The translations under genes were made by a program, and so were the position numbers. A stretch of 57,101 nucleotides of DNA from an uncultured Altererythrobacter sp. Lineage in GTDB: Bacteria; Pseudomonadota; Alphaproteobacteria; Sphingomonadales; Sphingomonadaceae. The stretch covers positions 1 to 57,101 of the forward strand of contig CAMPIX010000016.1 in the NCBI GenBank assembly GCA_946886565.1. Reading direction: 5' to 3'. Below the pieces are notes generated by a model. That model was not told where the DNA came from. It ran no database searches and saw only the letters and a program-made list of their open reading frames with translations. This document shows, piece after piece, positions 46,412-54,636 of the stretch (positions within the stretch are counted from its first letter, which is position 1; each line of letters opens with the position of its first letter).

Positions 46412-47033
46412 GTTCAGTGCAACTCCCCATCTGTCGTTTGGCTCCAGCCCGCTTATCGTGGGCGTGGACGAGGCCGGGCGCGGGCCGCTGGCCGGCCCGG
46501 TTGTGGCCGCCGCCGTCGCGCTGTGCAAGCCGCGACCGGCGGGGCTCGACGATTCGAAGAAGCTCTGCGCCGCCACCCGCGCGCGGATCGACCTGTCGAT
46601 CCGGAGGCGCTGCGCCTGGGGGGTCGGCGTGGTCGAGGTCGAGGAGATCGACCGGCTCAACATCTTCGGCGCGACGATGCTGGCGATGACGCTCGCGGTC
46701 GCGCGGCTGGCGGAGGCGCTCGCGCGCGATCCGGATGAGGTGCTGGTCGACGGCAACCTCACCCCGCATGGCCGGCGGCCCGAATGGCGCTGGGCCGCGC
46801 GCCCGATCGTGGGCGGCGACGCCAAGGAACCGGCGATCTCGGCCGCCTCGATCGTCGCCAAGCAATGGCGCGACCGGATGATGGTCGAGGCCGCCCGCGC
46901 GCACCCGCATTACGGCTGGGAGCGCAACAAGGGCTACGGCACGCCCGACCATATGGAAGCGCTGCGCAGCCACGGACCCACGCCCCTCCACCGCCGCAGC
47001 TTTGCGCCGGTGGCGCAGATGGAGATGTTTTAA
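46410..47033 (+). CDS. rnhB: Ribonuclease HII
   Basis: Removes RNA primers and single ribonucleotides from DNA. 207 residues from ATG 46410. The first catalytic Asp/Glu are in LIVGVDEAGRGPLAGPVV, DSKKL follows, then the later Asp in EVLVDGN and the AKEPAISAASIVAKQWRD block. The start overlaps the divergent dehydrogenase start by two bases (CATG), so no private upstream region exists. A GTG at the VGVDEAG would be too short. Confidence 0.9.
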   Translation: MFSATPHLSFGSSPLIVGVDEAGRGPLAGPVVAAAVALCKPRPAGLDDSKKLCAATRARIDLSIRRRCAWGVGVVEVEEIDRLNIFGATMLAMTLAVARLAEALARDPDEVLVDGNLTPHGRRPEWRWAARPIVGGDAKEPAISAASIVAKQWRDRMMVEAARAHPHYGWERNKGYGTPDHMEALRSHGPTPLHRRSFAPVAQMEMF

Positions 47034-47036
47034 GGG

Positions 47037-47262
47037 GGTTCGCGCAGAGGCGCAGAGGAAGCAGAGATCGCGGAGAAGAGAGCGTAGTAGATGTGCCGCC
47101 CGCGGCGAAGCCGCGCTCAATTCTCCCAGCACGGCGCAGGAAGTTGATGAGCCCACGGCGCGGCAAGACGGAGCATCTTCGCGTCTTCGCGTGATGATTT
47201 AGAGCGGCTTCGCCGCAAGCCGCCTCTGCGATCTCTGCTTCCTCTGCGCCTCTGCGCGAACC
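47037..47262. repeat. 226-bp element with perfect 35-nt terminal inverted repeats
   Basis: Arms 47037-47071 and 47228-47262 are exact reverse complements (GGTTCGCGCAGAGGCGCAGA and onward). The interior is non-coding with smaller palindromes (e.g. CCGCGGCGAAGCCGCGC). It begins 4 nt after the rnhB stop. The arms recall the GCAGAG-type dispersed repeats of bacterial genomes; a small MITE is another reading. No coding sequence inside. Confidence 0.75.
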
Positions 47263-48652
<1,390 letters not shown>

Positions 48653-48960
48653 GCCCAATCACCCCATATCAAACCCGTCACCCTGAACTTGTTTCAGGGT
48701 CCATCGCGCCTCCGGAGCCAAGGGTGCGTAGGCGAAATGGATGCTGAAACGAGTTCAGCATGACGGGGTGGGCGAGATGACGCGACTGCATGGCATCGTA
48801 AGCTGTCCTACACCGCCATCACTCGCTAGGCCGGACGTATGGCTCCGATTCGCCCCATTTCGCGCCCTCTGAAATCGCGCTTCGCATGGGCTGACTTTTT
48901 TGCTCCAGGACTGTGTAACATGCGGTCCATGTCTCAATGTATCATCGGGATCGCCACGCG
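48653..48960. repeat. Gap after ccrM with dispersed palindrome (48676-48766)
   Basis: No gene recognised in this 308-nt stretch. The palindrome has 29-nt arms (CGTCACCCTGAACTTGTTTC and onward; right arm ends ATGCTGAAACGAGTTCAGCA and TGACG) with about five mismatches. The rest shows no clear promoter for folP, though CTGACT near 48891 with TGTAAC downstream at 17 nt is a weak candidate. Confidence 0.6.
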
Positions 48961-50073
48961 ATGAGCGAGCGCATCTATCTCAAGCCCATCGGCTTCGCAG
49001 CGAGCCCGCAGAGCGAGGAGGGCGATTGCGTCCGGCTCGGGGGCGGGATGGTCTATGCGCATCGCTTCGCCGCGATCGTGTGGAGCGGGAGCCGCGTGGT
49101 CGAGCGCTGGCGCTTCACGCCCGGGACGGCTGCGGAAACGTTCGGCCGGATCCCCGATACGCTCGGCGCCGAGGCGGAGGCGCAGTGGGCGAACCTCACG
49201 CTGGCGCAGCCCCCTCTCGAGCTCGGCGAGCGCACCGTGCGGCTCGACCAGCCGCAGGTCGTGGGCATCCTCAATGTCACGCCCGACAGCTTCTCCGACG
49301 GGGGTAAGTTCCTCGACCGGCCCGAGGACGGCCGCGAACACGCCGCGGCGATGCTCGAGGCGGGCGCGGCGATCCTCGACATCGGCGGCGAGAGCACGCG
49401 CCCCGGCGCGCCCGCGGTGTGGGAGGGCGACGAGCTCGCGCGGGTGACCCCCGCGGTCGAATACTGCGCCGCGATGGGTGCCGCGATCAGCGTCGACACC
49501 CGCCGCCCGGCGGTGATGGACGCCGCGCTCCACGCGGGCGCGCATCTGGTCAATGACGTCTCCGCGCTGCGCCACGATCCGCGCAGTCTCGAACTCGTCG
49601 CGGCGCGCGCCTGCCCGGTGGTGCTGATGCACGCTCCCGGCGAGGGGGAGAACCTCCATGCCGACGGCGACTACGATTGCGTCGCATTCGACGTTTTCGA
49701 CTGGCTGCGCGAACGGCGCGACGCCGCGGTGGCTGCCGGGGTGGCGCGCGAGAACATCGTGCTCGATCTGGGCATCGGCTTCGGCAAGTCGCTCGCCGAG
49801 AACCTCGCGCTGATCAACGCGCTGCCGCTGTTCCACGCGCTCGGCCAGCCGCTGATGCTCGGCGCGAGCCGCAAGCGGATGATCGGCGCGCTGAGCAACG
49901 AGGCGCCCGCGCACCAGCGCCTCGGCGGCAGTCTCGCGCTCGCGATCGCGGGGATGAACGCCGGAGTCCAGCTCCTGCGCGTCCACGACGTCGCCGAGAC
50001 GGTCCAGGCCCGCAACGTCTGGCGCGGCCTGCGCGACGCCGCGCTGACGGACTTTGGGGAGCTGCCGGGCTAG
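48961..50073 (+). CDS. folP: Dihydropteroate synthase with N-terminal extension
   Basis: Joins pterin and p-aminobenzoate in folate synthesis; sulfonamide target. 370 residues from ATG 48961 (an in-frame ATG 48937 is possible). The DHPS barrel begins at about residue 103 with VGILNVTPDSFSDGGKF, then GGESTRPGA, and GASRKRMIGAL near the end. The ~100 residues ahead (IYLKPIGFAASPQ ... VVERWRFTPG) are extra compared with E. coli FolP (282 aa) and have no recognised fold. It overlaps the convergent SDR gene by 4 nt. Confidence 0.92.
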   Translation: MSERIYLKPIGFAASPQSEEGDCVRLGGGMVYAHRFAAIVWSGSRVVERWRFTPGTAAETFGRIPDTLGAEAEAQWANLTLAQPPLELGERTVRLDQPQVVGILNVTPDSFSDGGKFLDRPEDGREHAAAMLEAGAAILDIGGESTRPGAPAVWEGDELARVTPAVEYCAAMGAAISVDTRRPAVMDAALHAGAHLVNDVSALRHDPRSLELVAARACPVVLMHAPGEGENLHADGDYDCVAFDVFDWLRERRDAAVAAGVARENIVLDLGIGFGKSLAENLALINALPLFHALGQPLMLGASRKRMIGALSNEAPAHQRLGGSLALAIAGMNAGVQLLRVHDVAETVQARNVWRGLRDAALTDFGELPG

Positions 50074-50828
50074 AGCGAGTAGCCCCCGTCGCTCACCAGC
50101 GTCGCGCCGGTGATCGTCGCGGCGGCGTCGGAGAGGAGGAAACCGATCTGCGCCGCGATCTCGTCGGCGCTGGCGTAGCGGCCGAGCGGGGTCGCCATCG
50201 CGGCCATCGCGGTCAGCGCCGCATCGCGGTCGCCGCCGTGCTGGTCGACGAGGTCGCGGAAGAACGGCGTCTGGTCCCAGATCGGCGTGTCGACACCGCC
50301 CGGCGCGATCGCGTTGACCCGCAGGCCCCGCGGCGCCCCCTCCTTGGCGGCGACCTTGGCGAGTTGGATCAGCGCCGCCTTCGAGGCGCCGTAGGCGGCG
50401 GTGCCCGGCTCGGCCTTCACCCCGCTGATCGAAGCGCTGACGACCACGCTGCCTGCGCCGGAAATCGCGCGCATCGCGGCCTGGAGCGAGAGGAACACGC
50501 CGTCGAGGTTGACCGCCATCACCCGCCGCCACTCGGCGAAGTCGCACTCCGCGATCGGCGCGCCCGAGGCGATCCCGGCGTTGATGAGCGCGTGGTCGAG
50601 CGGCGCGAGGGGCAGGCGGTCCCAAAGCGCCGGATCGGACACGTCGCCCGCCACCCGTTCGCACTCGCAGGAGAGCTCGAGCGCGCCCAGCGCCTCGGCG
50701 TCGCGGTCGACCAGCACCAGCCGCGCGATGCCGCGCGCGTCGAGCCACCGCGCCACGGCCGCGCCGATACCCGATGCGGCGCCGGTGACGAGCGCGCTCT
50801 TGCCGCGGAAGTCGGTGAGGTCGGCCAT
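50070..50828 (-). CDS. Short-chain dehydrogenase/reductase
   Basis: 252 residues. NAD(P) site TGAASGIG (residues 15-22), NAG (INAGIASG), catalytic Ser in VVVSASISG, and YGASK for Tyr/Lys. The C-terminal DGGYSL ending is typical of classical SDRs. Substrate unknown. It may share a transcript with the upstream regulator gene at 50847. Confidence 0.88.
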   Translation of the reverse strand: MADLTDFRGKSALVTGAASGIGAAVARWLDARGIARLVLVDRDAEALGALELSCECERVAGDVSDPALWDRLPLAPLDHALINAGIASGAPIAECDFAEWRRVMAVNLDGVFLSLQAAMRAISGAGSVVVSASISGVKAEPGTAAYGASKAALIQLAKVAAKEGAPRGLRVNAIAPGGVDTPIWDQTPFFRDLVDQHGGDRDAALTAMAAMATPLGRYASADEIAAQIGFLLSDAAATITGATLVSDGGYSL

Positions 50829-50846
50829 GTCGGCCGGGTAGGGCGG

Positions 50847-52265
50847 TCAGGCGGCGTTGTCGATCCCGAGGTCGGAGAGCTTGCGGTAGAGCGTGGAGCG
50901 CCCGATGCCGAGCCGCCGCGCGACCTCGGTCATGCGTCCGCGGTAGTGGCCGATCGCGAGGCGGATCACGTCGGCCTCGATGTCCTCCAGCGCGCGCAGG
51001 TTGCCGTCGTCGGTGTAGAGCAGCACTCCCGCGCCCTCGTGCAGCGGGTTCGCGGGCTCGCCGCTGTCGCCGATCATCTCGAGCAATTGGGGGAAGCTCT
51101 CGATCGTCAGCGTCTCGCCCTCGCAATAGACCGCAGCGCGGAACAGCACCGACTGGAGCTGGCGCACGTTGCCCGGCCAGTCGAACGCGGCGAGGAGCTG
51201 GAGCGCGCCATCGGTGATCGAGTGGTGACGCAGGCCCGGCTGCTCGCCGATGCGCGCGAGGAAATGGCGGGTGAGCGCGGGAATGTCGCCCTGCCGGTCG
51301 CGCAGCGGCGGCAGCACGATCGTCGTGGCGGCGATCGCGGCGTGGAGCCGTTCGTCGAAGTGGCCGGCCTCGACCAGGTCGGCGAGCGGCAGGTTGCTCG
51401 CGCTCAGCAGCCGCACGTCGACGCGGAAGCCGTGGCGCGCGCCGACCGGGCGGACGATGCCCTGCTCGATGCAATCGGCGAGCTTGCCCTGCATCGAGCG
51501 GTCGAGCCGGTCGATCTCGTCGAGCACCAGCGTGCCGCCGTCGCAGTGCTGCAAGGCGCCGATCTGGCGGTCGAACGCGCCGGGGAAGGCGTCCTGCTCG
51601 TGCCCGAACAGCATCGATTCGAGCGAGCTCGAGGGCACCCCGCCGATGTTGATCGTGCGCAGCGGCGCCTTGGCGCGCGGGCTCGCCGCGTGCATTGCGC
51701 GCAGCAGCATCTCCTTGCCGGTGCCGCTCTCGCCCTCGATCAGCACCGCGCCGTGGCCGCGCGCCGCCTTGGCCGCACGCGCGAGCGCCGTGCGGAACGA
51801 TGGGGCGGTGCCGATCATCGCGTCGAAATCGAGCGCGGCCGGCATCTTCTCGGTCAGCGGCTGGAGCTCGTCCTTGGGCGCCTCGCGCTTGGTCGCGCTC
51901 CGCAGCGCCTGCATCAGCCGGTCGGGCGCGACCGGCTTGATCAGATAGTCGGTCGCCCCTGCGCGCATCGCCTCCACCGCGAGCAGCGGACTGGCGCTGG
52001 TGGTGAGCATCAGGATCGGCAGCGCGGGGCGGCGGCTCTTGAGCTCCTCGATCAAACCGCAGGCGTCGTCGCCCGGCACCCACTGGTCGAGGATGATCGC
52101 GGCAAGCTGCATGCCCTGACGGGTGCCGAGCGTGGCGATCGCGGTCTCCGAATCGCCGACCACCAGCGTGCGCCAGCCCTCGCGCGCGGCGAGCGCGGTG
52201 ATCAGCCGGCTTTGCGCCGGCTCGTCGTCGATCAGCATCAAAAGGCGCGATTCGTTTTCGGCCAT
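50847..52265 (-). CDS. NtrC-family response regulator with degenerate GAFTGA loop
   Basis: 472 residues from ATG 52265: receiver with phospho-acceptor Asp60 (IILDQWVPG) and Lys110 (DYLIKPVAP), AAA+ domain with Walker A GESGTGKE (178-185) and Walker B GGTLVLDE (243-250), then a Fis-type HTH (VARRLGIGRSTLYRKLSDL). The sigma-54 contact loop GAFTGA reads DAFPGA (225-230), and the neighbourhood (INIGGVPSSSLESMLFGHEQ) also departs from consensus. It may act with sigma-70 or as a repressor. No histidine kinase lies adjacent. Confidence 0.88.
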   Translation of the reverse strand: MAENESRLLMLIDDEPAQSRLITALAAREGWRTLVVGDSETAIATLGTRQGMQLAAIILDQWVPGDDACGLIEELKSRRPALPILMLTTSASPLLAVEAMRAGATDYLIKPVAPDRLMQALRSATKREAPKDELQPLTEKMPAALDFDAMIGTAPSFRTALARAAKAARGHGAVLIEGESGTGKEMLLRAMHAASPRAKAPLRTINIGGVPSSSLESMLFGHEQDAFPGAFDRQIGALQHCDGGTLVLDEIDRLDRSMQGKLADCIEQGIVRPVGARHGFRVDVRLLSASNLPLADLVEAGHFDERLHAAIAATTIVLPPLRDRQGDIPALTRHFLARIGEQPGLRHHSITDGALQLLAAFDWPGNVRQLQSVLFRAAVYCEGETLTIESFPQLLEMIGDSGEPANPLHEGAGVLLYTDDGNLRALEDIEADVIRLAIGHYRGRMTEVARRLGIGRSTLYRKLSDLGIDNAA

Positions 52266-52423
52266 CGTCCCCAAACCGTCCCGCTGCGGCACAGAACTTC
52301 GATTTACGGGACGGGAGTAAAGGTCCGATTAAGGCTGTTGGCGCGCCGCGGGAGGCTTGATGCGGCTCCCCCGGCGCGATAGACCGAGTGCAATCATCTT
52401 CTCCGTAAAGGACACGAGTACAC

Positions 52424-52549
52424 ATGGCTTCGGGTAACGACATGAAGGCCGCCAACGCGACCTACGGCTCTTTCATCGCACTCCTCAAATGGTCGGTCCC
52501 GGCCATCGCGATCATCGCCCTGATCGTCGTCATCCTGATCGCCAGCTAG
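52424..52549 (+). CDS. aa3-type cytochrome c oxidase subunit IV
   Basis: A 41-residue single-span protein from ATG 52424, preceded by AAAGGACAC. It has the COX_aa3 small subunit pattern: a short polar start (ASGNDMKAANATYGSFIALL) then KWSVPAIAIIALIVVILIAS. It is far from any visible oxidase genes and lies 10 nt before the transhydrogenase, so it may be cotranscribed with it. Confidence 0.75.
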   Translation: MASGNDMKAANATYGSFIALLKWSVPAIAIIALIVVILIAS

Positions 52550-52559
52550 TCCGCGCGCT

Positions 52560-53681
52560 TTGCGGATCGCCGTCCTCAAGGAACGCGCACCGGGGGAAAC
52601 CCGGGTCGCAGCCACGCCCGAAACGGTGAAGAAGTTCGTCGCGCTCGGCGCGACGGTGGCGGTGGAGGAGGGCGCCGGCGCGAATGCCTCGCTGTCCGAC
52701 GACACCTACCGCGAAGCAGGGGCGGACATCGGCCCGGCGGCGGAGACGGTGAAGGGCGCGGACATAGTTCTCGGGGTACAGGCGCCCGAGGTCGCGCTGC
52801 TCGAAGGCGCGCAGCCGGGCGCATGGGTCGCCGCGCTGTTCGATCCGTTCGCCAATCACGAGCTGGTCGATGCCTATGCGGAGGCGGGCCTCGAGGCGCT
52901 CAGCATGGAGTTCATGCCGCGCATCACCCGCGCGCAGAGCATGGACGTGCTCTCGAGCCAGTCGAACCTCGCCGGCTACAAGGCGGTGATCGCCGCCGCC
53001 GACACCTACGGCCGCGCTTTCCCGATGATGATGACCGCCGCGGGCACGGTGCAGGCGGCGAAGGTCTTCGTCATGGGCGTCGGCGTCGCCGGCCTCCAGG
53101 CGATCGCGACCGCCAAGCGCCTCGGCGCGCAGGTTTCGGCGACCGACGTGCGCTCGGCCACGAAGGAGCAAATCCAGTCGCTCGGCGCCAAGCCGATCTT
53201 CGTCGAGAACGTCGCCGGGATCGAGGGCGAGGGCAGCGGCGGCTACGCCACCGAAATGTCCGAGGAATACCAGAAGGCGCAGGCCGAGCTGGTCTCGGGC
53301 CATATCGCCAGGCAGGACATCGTGATCACCACCGCGCTGATCCCCGGCAAGCCGGCGCCCCGGCTGATCAGCGATGCGCAGATCGCGACGATGAAGCCGG
53401 GCAGCGTGATCTTCGACCTCGCGGTGGCGCAAGGCGGCAATGTCGAAGGCTCGGCGGCGGATCAGGTGGTCGAGAAGCATGGCGTGAAGCTCGTCGGCTA
53501 TTCGAACACCCCCGCGCATCTCGCGGCGGACGCCAGCGCGCTGTTCGCCCGCAACCACTACAACTTCCTCTCCGCCTTCTGGGACAAGGAAGCCGGCAGG
53601 CCCGTGCTCGACGAGGAAATCGGCGACGCGGTGCGGCTGACCCGCGGAGGCGAGGTGGTGAGCGAAAGGCTGAAGGGGTGA
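52560..53681 (+). CDS. pntAA: NAD(P) transhydrogenase subunit alpha part 1
   Basis: The NAD(H)-binding soluble domain I of the proton-pumping transhydrogenase. 373 residues from TTG 52560: MRIAVLKERAPGETRVAATP begins exactly as the family does, and no ATG fits. Rossmann GVGVAGLQAIATAKRLGA and the QDIVITTALIPGKPAP segment are present. In alphaproteobacteria alpha is split into two genes; the second part is at 54194, with a foreign-looking gene in between. Confidence 0.93.
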   Translation: MRIAVLKERAPGETRVAATPETVKKFVALGATVAVEEGAGANASLSDDTYREAGADIGPAAETVKGADIVLGVQAPEVALLEGAQPGAWVAALFDPFANHELVDAYAEAGLEALSMEFMPRITRAQSMDVLSSQSNLAGYKAVIAAADTYGRAFPMMMTAAGTVQAAKVFVMGVGVAGLQAIATAKRLGAQVSATDVRSATKEQIQSLGAKPIFVENVAGIEGEGSGGYATEMSEEYQKAQAELVSGHIARQDIVITTALIPGKPAPRLISDAQIATMKPGSVIFDLAVAQGGNVEGSAADQVVEKHGVKLVGYSNTPAHLAADASALFARNHYNFLSAFWDKEAGRPVLDEEIGDAVRLTRGGEVVSERLKG

Positions 53682-53693
53682 GTGAGACCTTCT

Positions 53694-53825
53694 CCGATCC
53701 TCCCCTGCAAGGGGAGGTGGCAGCCGCGCAGCGGCTGACGGAGGGGTGTCAGCGTCCGCAGGCGGCGACACCCCTCCACCACGCGCTCCGCGCGCGGTCC
53801 CCCTCCCCTTTCAGGGGAGGATCGG
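53694..53825. repeat. 132-bp palindromic element between pntAA and the DUF559 gene
   Basis: Perfect 14-nt terminal inverted repeats CCGATCCTCCCCTG (53694-53707) and CAGGGGAGGATCGG (53812-53825). The inside has further small palindromes (CAGCCGCGCAGCGGCTG, GTCAGCGTCCGCAGGCGGC). It is of the same kind as 41046-41185. The right end reads GGGGAGG, a Shine-Dalgarno 6 nt before the DUF559 GTG. Confidence 0.8.
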
Positions 53826-53826
53826 C

Positions 53827-54192
53827 GTGATCCAAGGCGATGAGAAGACGATCAAGCGTGCGCGCGCGCTCCGGCGGAAGATGAGTCTTCCCGAAGTTCT
53901 TCTCTGGCAACGTCTCAAATCGCGTCCCGGCGGTTTCAAGTTCCGCAAGCAGCACCCGGCGACCCCGTTCGTGTTCGACTTTTATTGCCATGAACTGCGT
54001 TTGATCGTCGAAATCGACGGCGTCTCACACGATATGGGCGACCGCCCGGAACGCGATGCCGATAGGGATGCGCATTTCCGCGCCAAGGGTTTCAGAATTC
54101 TACGCATCCCGGCTTCCGACGTCCTGCGCGATCCGGACGAGGTCGCCGAAGCGATCGCCAGCTATTGCTACGAAGCAAGGAGCGCCGCCTGA
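53827..54192 (+). CDS. DUF559 (Vsr-like) endonuclease-domain protein
   Basis: 121 residues from GTG 53827; the helix KTIKRARALRRKMSLPEVLL is the usual beginning of DUF559 proteins. The restriction-like core follows: LKSRPGGFKFRKQHPATPF, FVFDFYCHELRLIVEIDG with the D...ExD acidic residues of a PD-(D/E)xK fold, and RDAHFRAKGFRILRI. The gene splits pntAA from pntAB. Family function is unclear; nuclease activity is inferred from the fold. Confidence 0.85.
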   Translation: MIQGDEKTIKRARALRRKMSLPEVLLWQRLKSRPGGFKFRKQHPATPFVFDFYCHELRLIVEIDGVSHDMGDRPERDADRDAHFRAKGFRILRIPASDVLRDPDEVAEAIASYCYEARSAA

Positions 54193-54193
54193 C

Positions 54194-54478
54194 ATGGACT
54201 TCATCAGCATCCTCTCGATCTTCGTTCTCGCCTGCTTCGTCGGGTACTACGTCGTCTGGTCGGTCACGCCGGCGCTGCATACGCCGTTGATGGCGGTGAC
54301 CAACGCGATCTCCAGCGTCATCATCGTCGGGGCGCTGATCGCGGCGGCGGCGGCCGAGGTGCCGGGGGCGAAGTGGCTCGGGCTGGCGGGCGTCGTGCTG
54401 GCGAGCGTCAACATCTTCGGCGGATTCGCGGTGACCGAGCGCATGCTCGCGATGTACAAGAAGAAGGAGGGGAAGTGA
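54194..54478 (+). CDS. pntAB: NAD(P) transhydrogenase subunit alpha part 2
   Basis: The membrane part of the alpha subunit. 94 residues with three hydrophobic helices (SILSIFVLACFVGYYVVWSV, AISSVIIVGALIAAAAA, GLAGVVLASVNIFGGFAV). It starts one base after the DUF559 stop (TGACATG) and overlaps the following small ORF by one base. Confidence 0.92.
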   Translation: MDFISILSIFVLACFVGYYVVWSVTPALHTPLMAVTNAISSVIIVGALIAAAAAEVPGAKWLGLAGVVLASVNIFGGFAVTERMLAMYKKKEGK

Positions 54479-54636
54479 TGGGGGGCTCCGATATGGCGAA
54501 GTGTGCGCGCCGCTTCGCAACCCCGTTCGTGATGTTCCTCCTGTTCATGATCTTCGCCGGCTACACGGTAGGCAAGGACCTGGCGGAGCGCGAAAACGCA
54601 CGTGATCGGATCGCCGCGCAGGAGGCGGCGCGATGA
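54478..54636 (+). CDS. Small membrane protein in the pnt operon
   Basis: 52 residues from ATG 54478 (alternative ATG 54493). One hydrophobic helix (FATPFVMFLLFMIFAGYTVG) followed by a charged helix KDLAERENARDRIAAQEAAR. It overlaps pntAB by one base and pntB by 4 nt, so it must be translated with them if expressed. No family recognised; could be an accessory subunit. Confidence 0.6.
   Translation: MGGSDMAKCARRFATPFVMFLLFMIFAGYTVGKDLAERENARDRIAAQEAAR

Noticed and set aside
47037..47262. CRISPR-like or insertion-sequence interpretation of the inverted repeat
   Set aside because: There are only two arms in opposite orientation, no spacers, and no transposase frame inside.
49677..52382. 901-codon plus-strand open frame opposite the NtrC-like regulator
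   Set aside because: It is a GC-driven shadow; Walker A/B and HTH motifs are all on the other strand.
48934..52455. A very long open frame (>1100 codons) on the minus strand across folP, the SDR and the regulator
   Set aside because: It runs antisense or out of frame to three well-supported genes; its product is Arg/Ala/Gly-rich nonsense caused by high GC at third positions.
53827..54192. DUF559 gene as part of a restriction-modification system with ccrM
   Set aside because: ccrM is 5 kb away, has the sequence features of the solitary cell-cycle enzyme, and no specificity or partner gene is near the DUF559 gene.
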